Below are positions 1 through 9,994 of a stretch of DNA of 30,502 bases, piece after piece (the first letter of the stretch is position 1; each line of letters opens with the position of its first letter). The stretch spans positions 1 through 30,502 of the forward strand of contig JAHBMJ010001456.1 in the NCBI GenBank assembly GCA_018398765.1, written 5' to 3'. Position numbers and translations under genes: made by a program. The notes beneath the pieces were generated by a model, which saw only the letters and a program-made list of their open reading frames with translations, was not told the DNA's origin and ran no database searches. The stretch is from Chromera velia (Eukaryota > Sar > Chromeraceae).

Positions 1-494
1 CCTATTGAGATATCGTGCGTGCTCTTCCTTTTCTCTCTCTCTTCGAACGACGCACGCCACCAAGAGGACCAGAGGACACTGTCTGCCATGAATCGAACAA
101 GAATAAAGAAGAAAGGATACAAAGGAATGTTGGACCTTAGAAAATGAAACAAACGAAAAGCAGAATAGAAGCTAGAAAAGGATCAGAAAGTAAAAGACAA
201 AGAAAAAAGAGGAGACGAAGGAAGAAAAGCAAAGGAAGAGAGGAAAGAAAAGAAAAGAGAAGGAAGAAAAGAAAAGAAAAGGAAGCAAAGCAAAAGAGGA
301 AGGAGCATAGAAGGCAATTGAAGGAAAAGAAACAAAACGACCTGACGTGTGCAGCTGCAAAGTTTCCAGTTGGATGCCCACTTTGTGTGTAAGTTCGTGA
401 ATTGCCTCACAATTCAAATGTTGGTTTCCTTCATCCCTGCATGTCTCGTTTTCCCCTTCCTTCCTTTCTGAATTGCTGTTCCTTCTGCGTTCAG

Positions 495-602
495 AGGGAA
501 GGACGGCGGCGATGTCGAGGCCTTCCTCTTTTTCCTCTCTGCCGACGTCGTCACCTTGTGTCCCTCAGGGAAGGCTCCCTTCGCGCGTCGGACGGCTCTC
601 AT
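495..602 (+). other. Possible ankyrin-like exon relic in repeat copy 1
   Basis: A pyrimidine tract and TTCAG precede a stretch reading GGDVEAFLFFLSADVV, then RRTALI just before GGTCGGTCGG. This resembles the second helix and loop of an ankyrin repeat followed by the start of the next one (RTAL). The same frame is open in copies 2 and 3. The match is short and the usual GADVN loop is not intact, so this is only a suggestion of a decayed exon. It may be linked to the ankyrin gene at 13243-20389. Confidence 0.25.
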
Positions 603-726
603 CGGTCGGTCGGTGGGTCGGTGGAAAGGGGCAGAAAGGAAGCGTGATCGGGAATGAGGGGACGAAAGAAGTTGCGAAAGGAAAGAGAGACACAGAGAAG
701 AGAGCGTGATTGGAGAGGCTGCACAC

Positions 727-765
<39 letters not shown>
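727..765. repeat. (GA)n microsatellite in repeat copy 1
   Basis: A run of GA dinucleotides. The equivalent tract in copy 2 (about 2047-2076) runs straight into the N at 2077, suggesting the assembly broke or collapsed at this low-complexity site. Confidence 0.9.
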
Positions 766-767
<2 letters not shown>

Positions 768-1030
768 GGAGTCCCAAAGAAGAAGTGCTTTTTCCTCTCG
801 AGGAATGCGAAAACCGGCGATCCTAAGAAGTGTACAACTGCGGATCGATCGTCTTCTTTGGCGTCTTCGTCCGTCCATCCATCCGTCCGTCCGTCCATGC
901 GTCGCTCGCATGAGTCTGTTCTCAGTCGCTCCGCTGGCCGGTGGTGCATGTGCATCTCTTTCGAGGCTTGGCCATTCGTTCTTCTCACTTAACTCAACTT
1001 AGTCTTGCTCTTTCTTCTTCGGGGTACCTG

Positions 1031-1070
1031 ACGGGGCTCTGCCATTCTATAAGAATGGAAGGACCCCGTG
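1031..1070. other. Imperfect inverted repeat (hairpin-capable)
   Basis: ACGGGG and CCATTCT on the left are matched by AGAATGG and CCCCGT on the right, around a central ATA. The two paired blocks are separated by unpaired CTCTG and AAGGA. It lies in the part of copy 1 that is missing from copy 2. No coding or RNA role is evident. Confidence 0.5.
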
Positions 1071-1801
1071 TTTGTGTTGAACAGGGTGCCAAAGAGCGAG
1101 ACTGAGTCTCTGAGAGTGCGCGTGGTTAAAGTCTTGGGGGAGTTGTGCATTCATCACTGGTTCTGGGGAGTGTCTGTGGCAGTCACATGCTTGGGACGGG
1201 ATGGGATGGGATTGGGTGAGATGAGTCGGCGTTGGGTGACAGACGCTTCTTGGGGTATTCCTCTTGACATCTGCAGGCTCCGATATGCTCACTCGCTTGC
1301 TCTCTTTCGCTCGGTAGCGTTGACAAAATTAAGACATCATCCTATTGAGATATCGTGCGTGCTCTTCCTTTTCTCTCTCTTCGAACGACGTACGCCACCA
1401 AGAGGACCAGAGTACACTGTCTGCCATGAATCGAACAAGAATAAAGAAGAAAGGATACAAAGGAATGTTGGACCTTAGAAAGGAACAGAAAGTAAAAGAC
1501 AAAGAAAAAAAAGGAGACGAAGGAAGAAAAGCAAAGGAAGAGAGGAAAGAAAAGAAAAGAGAAGGGAGAAAAGAAAAGAAAAGAAAAGGAAGCAAAGCAA
1601 AAGAGGAAGAAGCATAGAAGGCAATTGAGGGAAAAGAAACAAAACGACCTGACGTGTGCAGCTGCAAAGTTTCCAGTTGGATGCCCACTTTGTGTGTAAG
1701 TTCGTGAATTGCCCTACAATTCAAATTTTGGTTTCCTTCATCCCTGCATGTCTCCTTTTCCCCTTCCCCCCTTTCTGAATTGCTGTTCCGTCTGCGTTCA
1801 G

Positions 1802-1923
1802 AGAAAACGGTTTGCCAAGAGCACGGCGGCGATGTCGAGGCCTTCCTCCTTTTCCTCTCTGCTGACGTCGTCAACTTGTGTCCTTTAGGGAAGGCTCCCT
1901 TCGCGCGTCGGACGGCTCTCATT
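1802..1923 (+). other. Possible ankyrin-like exon relic in repeat copy 2
   Basis: Counterpart of the copy 1 segment, reading GGDVEAFLLFLSADVV after a TTCAG acceptor-like site. Compared with copy 1 it carries both silent (GCC/GCT, CCC/CCT) and replacement changes (F/L, T/N, S/L), so selection on this frame is not clear. Confidence 0.25.
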
Positions 1924-2076
1924 GGTCGGTCGGTGGGTCGGTGGAAAGGCGCAGAAAGGAAGCGTGATCGGGAATGAGGGGACGAAGGAAGTTGCGAAAG
2001 GAAAGAGAGAAACAGAGAAGAGAGCGTGATTGGAGAGGCTGCACAGAGAGAGGGAAGAGAAAGAGAGAGAGAGAGA

Positions 2077-2077
2077 N
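2077..2077. other. Assembly ambiguity (single N)
   Basis: The N sits between a GA microsatellite and sequence homologous to copy 1 from about 1138 on. About 380 bases present in copy 1 are absent here, so the true content of copy 2 is uncertain. A second N lies at 17638 inside a C homopolymer. Confidence 0.95.
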
Positions 2078-2763
2078 GGGAGTTGTGCATTCATCACTGG
2101 TTCTGGGGAGTGTCTGTGGCAGTCACATACTTGGGATGGGATGGGATGGGATGGGATTGGATGAGATGAGTCGGCGTTGGGTGACAGACGCTTCTTGGGG
2201 TATTCCTCTTGACGTCTGCAGGCTCCGATATGCTCACTCGCTTGCTCTCTTTCGCTCGGTACCGTTGACAAAATTGAGACATCAGCCTATTGAGATATCG
2301 TGCGTGCTCTTCCTTTTCTCTCTCTTCGAACGACGCACACCACCAAGAGGACCAGAGGACACTGTCTGCCATGAATCGAACAAGAATAAAGAAGAAAGGA
2401 TACAAAGGAATGTTGGACCTTAGAAAATGAAACACACGAAAAGCAGAATAGAAGCTAGGAAAGGAACAGAAAGTAAAAGACAAAGAAAAAAGAGGAGACG
2501 AAGGAAGAAAAGCAAAGGAAGAGAGGAAAGAAAAGAAAAGAAAAGAAAAGGAAGCAAAGCAAAAGAGGAAGGAGCATAGAAGGCAATTGAAGGAAAAGAA
2601 ACAAAACGACCTGACGTGTACAGCTGCAAAGTTTCCAGTTGGATGCCCACTTTGTGTGTAAGTTCGTGAATTGCCTCACAATTCAAATGTTGGTTTCCTT
2701 CATCCCTGCATGTCTCCTTTTCCCCTTCCCCCCTTTCTGAATTGCTGTTCCGTCTGCGTTCAG

Positions 2764-2884
2764 AGAAAACGTATAGCCAAGAGGACGGCGGCGATGTTGA
2801 GGCCTTCCTCCTTTTCCTCTCTGCCGACGTCGTCACCTTGTGTCCCTCAGGGAAGGCTCCCTTCGCGCGTCGGACGGCTCTCAT
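2764..2884 (+). other. Possible ankyrin-like exon relic in repeat copy 3
   Basis: Counterpart of the copy 1 and copy 2 segments, reading GGDVEAFLLFLSADVV and ending RRTALI before the GGTCGGTCGG stretch. It is preceded by the same pyrimidine tract and CAG. Evidence is the same and equally weak. Confidence 0.25.
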
Positions 2885-2954
2885 CGGTCGGTCGGTGGGT
2901 CGGTGGAAAGGGGCAGAAAGGAAGCGTGATCGGGAATGAGGGGACGAAAGAAGT

Positions 2955-4238
2955 CTTCGACTCCGAACAGGAGGGGCATTTGGCAAAAGACACAGAACAG
3001 AAGAGATAAACATGACAAAAACGGAAGTCCCTACATCCGTGAAGGCAAAATCAAGCGGCAGGAGGGTAGACCGAAGATTGCACAAGGCAACGGAGGTCCC
3101 CAGATCCATCTAGGATACCGTCTTCGAATGTGTCCGCAATACTGTCTGTCCGCTCTGACCGCGGTTGTTCGCTTCTTCTGTCTTCGCAGTCTATGCAGAG
3201 GAGACGGAGACGGGCAAAAATGGACACTCAGTCTGCCGTCAGCCGTGGCGTCTAAGCCATCAGGTTGAAGCTCACCTTGGGTGGGTCAGTGGATCTCCCC
3301 TGCACTGCATGTGTGTCCCTTCTGAATTCGAGCTCTAGTTTATATGGTTTTGATGAGGGTCTGTTCTTGAGGTCACCTCGTCAGGTGACTGTTTTGTTTG
3401 TCTCCGGTTTTTTTCCTGTCTTGTCGGCCGTTTATGCCAGAACACCGAAGGAAGGAATGAAAAGAATTATTTCCACCAACTTCTCATGACATAGCAGAAC
3501 AATCAACAGCCTACTTTGTTGTACTTTGTGGAGTTGCTGGACGGCGCGCTACATCCTTTTCTCCTCTCTGTCTCCCTCTCTCCCGTTCTTTTGCTCTTTT
3601 TTCTTGTGTGCAGACACGGTGGGGGAGGATTTCTCCTCTCAAGGGTCGACCGTTTTGGGCGACCAGTCGAGGTTCACATAGATCTGTGTGATGAGGACAT
3701 CGCTTTCGTACAGGCACAGAGGGAACTTCAAGGTGGACAGACGGTAGAAGTTCAAGTTCTATTCAAGGTTTCAACGAGACTCGTATGAATCCGACATTGA
3801 ATCGACTCAAGTACGTCACTCATTGAACAAGCAAAAATAGCATGTGCATGCATGCTCTCAAAATGCGCGCGGAAGTATGTATGTTCGACGACAATATGAT
3901 CGAATCTCAGATCGAAAAAAGTCGTGTACAACTCTCATTGCCTCTCAAAGAGTTCCTTCGCTCTGAATCGCTCATCAACCAATCCACCTCTCGTTGAGTG
4001 GATCAATGTGGATCATCGGATCATGGCCTGAAATGTGCTCGAAAACAACCGGGAGTGCACAAACAGGTGGCTGAAGTGAACGTGTCAGAGAGACCTTGAC
4101 AGTCTCGGTTTGTCAGACTGACGGACCCGTCTACACACTTTTCGTTGCACTGGACGATCGCTCAAAGGATCACTGCGACAGTCTCAAGCCCCTCATTTCA
4201 GCAGAGCTTCGTGAATCTAGCTAGTTTTGCTGACTCAG
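2955..4238. other. Unassigned region with weak exon candidates
   Basis: No gene can be built with confidence. A pyrimidine-rich tract ending GTGTGCAG at 3613 is followed by an open stretch to about 3788 reading HGGGGFLLSRVDRFGRPVEV and onward, which could be an exon. A short ATG frame near 3010-3111 (starting MTKTEVPTSVKAKSS) and a CGCAG site near 3190 are other possibilities. One of these may be the missing 5' end of the exonuclease-like gene that follows, but I could not connect frames. Positions 3790-4238 show nothing recognisable. Confidence 0.3.
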
Positions 4239-6570
4239 ATTTTCCATCGATCGAACATCTTTGACGAGATGGCACCAAACGATCGGGGCCATTTGTGGAG
4301 CGGGAGACAACGGCACCACAGTCAAGACTGAGGATGCGCCTACAACACCAATCAAAGCCGTGAAGGTGAGCCGAAAAGACCATGGAGAGTCGCTAACTTT
4401 TGCTCTGTACCATGTTTAGCGTACCCGCTGTAAGAAGCATGGTCTGTTCTTGTCTTTTCGTATGCGTGCAGAGGGAGTCGGATGAAGATTTGGGCGAGCC
4501 AGACAACTTCAAAACAGAAGATCAGGTGGTCGAAGAAATATCACAGGTCTGTTTCTCTTCTTTATTGTTGTGTTAATGACACAGAAAGGTTGTCTGCAAA
4601 GCCAAGGTTTTGATTTGGCGTAAGGCCCGGAGTGACTCAGTGCGAAAACGAGAGGCGAAGCGCATCCACAGACGAAGACCCTTCCTGAGCTACGAACAAC
4701 AAATGCCTGCCGTGTTCAATCAATAACCAAGTCGAAGCTTGCATCTGTGGCAGTGAGAGTTCACATCAGGTTCTCACGGCTGGGTTCAGGTACTGACAGT
4801 TTAGGACAGTTCGAAATCATGACGTTCTTTGCGATGTTTTGCGTCTGATTGAAGATCACGTTACTGTGCTTCGCTGCGTACAGGCACTGAAGAATCACAA
4901 TTTCCCTGAAGTGAAGTCGCGTGTGAGAGCAGCAAAGTCTCTCGACGTGGCGCGGCGTGTGGTGGTTTTGTGGGAGCACATGCTACAGACTGACTCTTCT
5001 CTGAAGCCAGAGAAGACGAGCAAGCGGCTGTGGGACCTCGGGAAGTTCGCGAGGGAGGTGGGATGGGAGAACCCAGAGAATGATTTTGCGTCCATTGCAA
5101 TGGCGGAGGAGAAACTTACCGCCTACCACGTCGCCGGCACTCTGAAGAACTCATTCGCGGTCAGTTGGACTCTGAGAGAAGTTTTTGGCAATGATGTTTC
5201 ACGCCCTCGTCCTTTCTCTCGCTTGACGGCATCTACCCACGCTTTGATTTGGGGCCCTCGAGCGAATTTATTTTCACAATTAGCGGTATGACATCTGATC
5301 TACGCTACCATCCCCAGCCGCCTGGCTACATCTACCAATGCGGTTGTCTGATCAAGTTTCTTTCTAGTCAGCCGACTCTCCAGAAGTATCTTGACCCAAA
5401 GAGAAGGATGCCGAGATAGATGCTGGGGCATTTTTGTTTCTACTCTTTTGCTTTCCCATGTCTGCCATATTCAGCAACTGTACTGTCTCTCTCTGTACGT
5501 ACGTGTGTGCGCATTGACTTCATGAATCACGCATGCAGGACTTGAAGGAGGCGATCCGAGGCTACCCCCGACTCGCAGCCGCCAGTGGGCTCATGTTCCT
5601 TGAGGGTGAGGAGTGGTATAAGGCAAATGAGATCTTGTCCCTTCTGTCTCTCGATGTGAAGAATGCAGCTCGGGGTTTCACAGAGCATTCCCAATTCTCT
5701 CCTCCTTCCGTCTCGCCCACACATTCCCCACGCCCAACGGCAGCGACATCAGCAGAGTTATGTCTCAGGACTGACCCCCGTGAAAAGCAGCTTCCTCAGT
5801 ATGGAGTCTATTGGCTTCAACTCGGCGAGGCTCCCACAGGGGGTGGTGGAGGTGGGTGATGCTGGGCAGCTCCGACAGATGATGTCGGTACTCAACGAGC
5901 AGGGGGGGCGAGGGCTGGTTTCGGTGGGAACACAGAGCCGACCTGACAGCTCTCTGTTTCTGGGGGAACAAATGGAAGCATCGATTTTGACCGTCGGCCT
6001 CCTGGACCCGGAGCAACAGGCCTCCCTGGGCGCACGGTCGGAGCTCTACGTGTCCCTTCCTCTCAATCCGTCCTTGACTCGGTCTCTTCCTACTCCTCGC
6101 GTCTTTCTGGTGGACGTGCCGAGAATGAAGTTGCTCGTCGCTGAGGGTGGGGAGACCGGGAGGCAGGTGCAAGAAATGATCGAAAAGCTCCTCTTTGAGA
6201 GGCTGCCGACCAAGATCTGCACTCGCCTGAAGGAGGACTTTGGGGATAACTGGATGCTTCTCCGCAACGCCTTCCCCTTCCTCATCGACAAGTACGCTTC
6301 TCGTCCTCCAGCACCAGTTCTGGACTGCGTCGCAGTTTCCCGATGGGCTGTGAGAAAGCGAGGCAACCAGGGTCTGGTTGACAGCCTCGCTGATGTGTCG
6401 ACAATGTTCTTCAGAAAGAAGTTCCCCCCATAAGCAGAATGAGTGACTGGCTCTGTCGACCTCTTCAACCCAGGCAGGTGCATTACGCAGCGCTCCGTGC
6501 GGTCGTGTGTGTGATCAGCACAGCTTTAGGTCTCAAGATGCTCGGTCAGCTGGATGTCTTCTACAGCTAG
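4239..6570 (+). CDS. EXD/Mut-7-like DEDDy 3'-5' exonuclease-fold protein, catalytic residues apparently lost, frameshifted
   Basis: Predicted exons are ~4239-4365 (5' end and start unknown), 4472-4546, 4884-5159, 5539-5655 and 5756-6570. All joining introns are phase 0; the last (5656-5755) switches frame and has alternative in-frame acceptors nearby. The N-terminal part is acidic (VKTED, FKTED) and then helical (LWEHML, YPRLAAASGLMFLEGEEW), like the helical region before the Mut-7 nuclease domain. The nuclease part is recognised from ASILTVGL, VFLVDV, VLDCVAVSRW, then SDWLCRPL and QVHYAALRA, which match the family pattern SdW..RPL..Q..YAAxDA. The frame stops at TAA 6431-6433, but the SDW..YAA block continues at once in another frame to TAG 6568-6570. 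The shift falls at six C (6424-6429); one extra C would restore continuity. The ExoI D-x-E is replaced (VGTQSRP) and the ExoIII Asp is Arg (YAALRA). It is therefore probably a pseudo-nuclease or pseudogene. RNA or DNA processing is the family role; the role here is unknown. Confidence 0.6.
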
Positions 6571-6805
6571 GGAGTTAGATCCTTGTTCGGACCATGTGGA
6601 CCTGCACAAGTGGGGGTGTTGGCTTCAGAGAGGGCCATCCCGTCGCTCTATGAAGGACAACATCGGCGTGAAGGACGAGAGGGACAACACCCGATTCGGC
6701 GTGAAGGACGAAAACCCTGTCGCTGAGGGGGTTCCCCGGGTGAAGGAGGAGGAAGGCGATCATGAGACACATCCAGAAGGGCCCCGGGTGAAGGAGGAGC
6801 CCTGA
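6554..6805 (+). CDS. Small hypothetical ORF or 3' exon rich in VKDE/VKEE motifs
   Basis: An 83-residue frame overlaps the end of the exonuclease-like gene. Its second half is charged and repetitive, with VKDE twice and VKEE twice, all fitting the psi-K-x-E pattern of SUMO attachment sites. VKTE and FKTE in the N-terminal exons of the upstream gene have the same form, so this could be an alternative C-terminal exon of that gene. CAG sites occur just before it (6543-6564), but no clean splice join was found. It may be only 3' untranslated sequence. Confidence 0.2.
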   Translation: MSSTARELDPCSDHVDLHKWGCWLQRGPSRRSMKDNIGVKDERDNTRFGVKDENPVAEGVPRVKEEEGDHETHPEGPRVKEEP

Positions 6806-8237
6806 GGAGACCATGCACCCAGGGGTGTGGCGGTGTGTGAGGGCAAGAAAGGGAGACAAGGACAGGCAGCTAGCGGTATAACACGAAATGGGAGAGCAGA
6901 GGAGCTTGGCTCTTCATGGAGTCACTTTCCTCATGTCTGTCTTCCTTCTTTCGCCGTTCTCCTTTCTCTCAAGAGTTTCTTTTCGTTTGTCTTTTTCATA
7001 GACTTCTGAGAAGTGCTGGAGTGGCGGGGTTGTGAGTCGCCGGAAGGGAACCTGAGAAATAGATGTGGTGCTTGAGGGGAACATGAAGGCCCGGTCGATC
7101 GGGGGCTCTTCCATGCTCTTCCTCCGCTGTGTATATACATGATGGAGCTGCGGCTGCTCTTGCTGGACGAGTCAATCCATTGAATCCAACAGCAAAGTGG
7201 GCCCAGGTTCGATCAAAGGAGGAAAGTTTCTACTTCCTCTCTTAATTCATTTGTGACTGCATGATTCAAACTAGGATTCAAATTTGTCTCAATGAAAAAC
7301 AGTTTCGTCCTTGAATTTACCCAGGTACCCCTTCATTCTCATATTTGCACACACTCTCGTGTCCACTGAGAACAGTCAAGAGATGCCAAGAGATCGTTGC
7401 ATTCAGATCATTCGGAGAGTTGTCCCTAGAGTTGTCCAGGCTTGTCCTAGCTTGCCCTGATCATATTGGGCGGCAATTTAGGCACTTTCGGCCTGTTAGT
7501 AGGCCTGGCTACACTTTTACAGTATTCGAATCTCTATTTACTGCTAGTTTGGATTTAGTCCTAATTCCACTCTCTGGATTTCCTCGAGGGGAGATGCATT
7601 GAGATCTGTTCCTAGCACGTCCGCCTTATACTTTTGTCAACCCTTCCATCCATCTCGATGACTTTCAGTCTAGATGTCAGTCTTATTCAGTATCTATCTT
7701 AATCGTATATGATTTTAATTAACGAGCGATTATTAGATCCATTTTATTAATCATTATGTATGATTTAATTATGTATGTACTACTTTAATTCGATGAATGA
7801 TTGAGAGTTTTGTTAATTAATGTAGACTGTATAGTATAAGTGATTTAGTTATGTCCTATAGACCACTGTCGCCGTTTTGTTCTACTACACAGTTCTAGGT
7901 TTTATTTTATAGAAGTTGCCCGCGGAAACAGCAGATTAAGCATATAAATTTATAATTAATACTGCGCATATACAGTTAACTTTGTTATATTTGAAAAAAA
8001 CATTACGTGAAAATCTTATTTCTTAAAAAACCAATTGATATTTGTTTCAGATAATTTCTATTAAAGATAAATACTAGTAATCGCGAGTATAATAAATTGC
8101 AGTTTGGTCACAGCTTCCTGCACGATAAGACGCCGCAAATCCCCCAACCCCCCCGCGATCTACTTTAAATTGCCAACTCGCTGTTTCAATAGAAAATTAA
8201 AGAAGAACGTGAACAGTGGATGCAAACGAATGCATAA
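6806..8237. other. Intergenic region, AT-rich at 7640-8100
   Basis: No convincing coding sequence on either strand. From about 7640 to 8100 the base composition shifts strongly to A+T (TTTAATTAACG, TAATTATGTATG, many TTAATT and TATAAT strings), unlike the GC-balanced genes beside it. It contains only short frames. The + strand exonuclease gene and the - strand HPR gene converge on it, so it should hold both 3' ends. I could not identify a polyadenylation signal with confidence. Confidence 0.6.
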
Positions 8238-8472
8238 TCATCCAATGGTTTGTATCCGTGGAGGGGGGACTGCTCCGGTCGATGGGTGTTGGAATGACTC
8301 CGGGGGCCTGTCGAGAGCTGACCCGGTTCGAGGCACCACACTGCCCCTGTGTTTGATCGTGAGAGAGGACTGTTGAATGTCCTGCCAGCGTTTTCCCATC
8401 AAGTTGAACAGGTGAGCCTCGTGCCTTCTGGCCTTGTTGAACGCCTGCAGAACACATATGCAGCCATATTTC

Positions 8473-8508
<36 letters not shown>

Positions 8509-9899
8509 TCAGAGAGAGAGAGAGAGAGAGAAGGGACATAGCTGCACGACAGAGAAGCCAGTCCTTTCACCACCCAGCTTCTTTCTCTCTTCTTGTTCAT
8601 TCCTTTCTCTTTCTCTCCTCAGCTGGTTAACTTTTTTCCATACTCCCCTCGCATCCTCCCTTTCCCCCCCCTGACTGACATCCCGGAGGTTCTTGATGTC
8701 TCTGCTTGCCATCTCTGGGGTTCTCTCCTGCAGGATTTCAGATAATTAAAACAAAAAACAAGTTCACAATTTGCGAAAACCATTGGATGCAAACACACGA
8801 AGCCACAAAGCTGGTATCCATACAACGGCCTCCTTCCCCACTGCCGGATCACGGCACGGGAATGAAGCAACAGAGGAGACTCCTCTCTGAGAGAGCTGGA
8901 ATCAAAGCTGAAGTTACAAAAGGTAGGGAGATACTTCATTGGCACAGGGGGGGAGCGCAGCTTCCATGGTCCAAAATTGTGCGAGCTAACAGCTACGAGC
9001 CGTTTCCCCCCCCAAGCCCACCTTGAGGTATTCCACGAAGGCAGAGAAGAAGGCCTCCTCTGTGAAGTCGAGGTAGGCCATGGATCGGAGAGCTGAGCAG
9101 AGACTTGGAAGTTCAAACCTGCAACCAGACTCACAAAGACATAGACCAAACAGAAAAAATAAATCCTCACACCAACAGACATGCAGACTTGGAACGCAGA
9201 AATCTTTCGAGAAGACACAGATAAACGAAGACAGACTCAGAAGGCACAACAATCACACAGTAACACTACCAGCATGCGCGATGGAAAACGGTAGAGAGTC
9301 CACCCATACCCATGCAAGCCTGCCCCCTCCAAACTCCTTCATCTTCTCCCTCCCCCACCACAGCTCACTCGTATACTCGAGCACACACGGTTTGTCCCAT
9401 TCTCTCCAAGAGAGACGCCTTGGTGACTCCCATCCTGACGATCTCCGCCACGTCCTCTGGTTCCTCTGCCGTCTCGTCGGGCACCAGCAGGTCCTCAGTC
9501 ACGACGCGGGACTCCTTCAGGAAGTCAATACTCAGAGCCTCGGCCACTCTGAAGTTCTTCCCCCTCCTCTTCACCTGTGTGCCGTACCACCGCCAGATCG
9601 CGAGGTTCTTCAGGAACAGCGCGAAGGTGTGGGGCTTCGCGATGTGGCAGGAGAACATCCAAAACATTCTGCACACGCGGACGGGTGGGGGGGGAGGGAG
9701 TCTACCGCTCGGGTCTTCATGTAAGTTTTTTAAATTTGTAACTGTGCGGATACGTATCAGAAGGTGGTTTCCCCAAGAATTGTGTTCACTTTGTATGCAG
9801 TGTGTTTCGAGTGCGCATTTTTCTATAGGAAAGAAGAGGGACAGCGGTACTCAAGCTTTGGTAGGCATGGGAAACAAATGTCAGATGCGCGCGCGCACA

Positions 9900-9956
<57 letters not shown>

Positions 9957-9958
9957 GC

Positions 9959-9994
<36 letters not shown>

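Larger units (their letters stand above)
1..2954. repeat. Three tandem copies of a ~1.34 kb repeat unit
   Basis: The same sequence, starting CCTATTGAGATATCGTGCG, recurs at 1, 1341 and 2286. Copy 1 (1-1340) is the longest. Copy 2 (1341-2285) lacks about 380 bases corresponding to copy 1 positions ~765-1137, exactly where an N interrupts it at 2077. Copy 3 (2286-2954) ends after the shared GGGACGAAAGAAGT. Each copy holds, in order, a CT-rich start, a strongly purine-rich A/G tract (about 170-310, 1480-1620 and 2460-2590), a conserved block starting CTGACGTGT, a pyrimidine tract followed by TTCAG, and a GGTCGGTCGGTGGGTCGG stretch. Copies differ by scattered substitutions and small indels, so they are not simply assembly duplicates. 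Open frames here are lysine/arginine-rich or Ser/Leu-rich readings of low-complexity DNA and I do not call them genes. Confidence 0.9.

Noticed and set aside
144-392. Lys/Arg-rich ORF of 82 codons
   Set aside because: It is a translation of the purine-rich low-complexity tract. Sister copies do not keep the frame.
1329-2271. Minus-strand ORFs of 253 and 128 codons
   Set aside because: Both pass through the N and a GA microsatellite (SLSLSL) and span copy junctions, so they are artefacts of low complexity.
2420-3109. Minus-strand ORF of 229 codons
   Set aside because: Low-complexity Ser/Phe/Leu reading of the purine tract, with no conserved domain.
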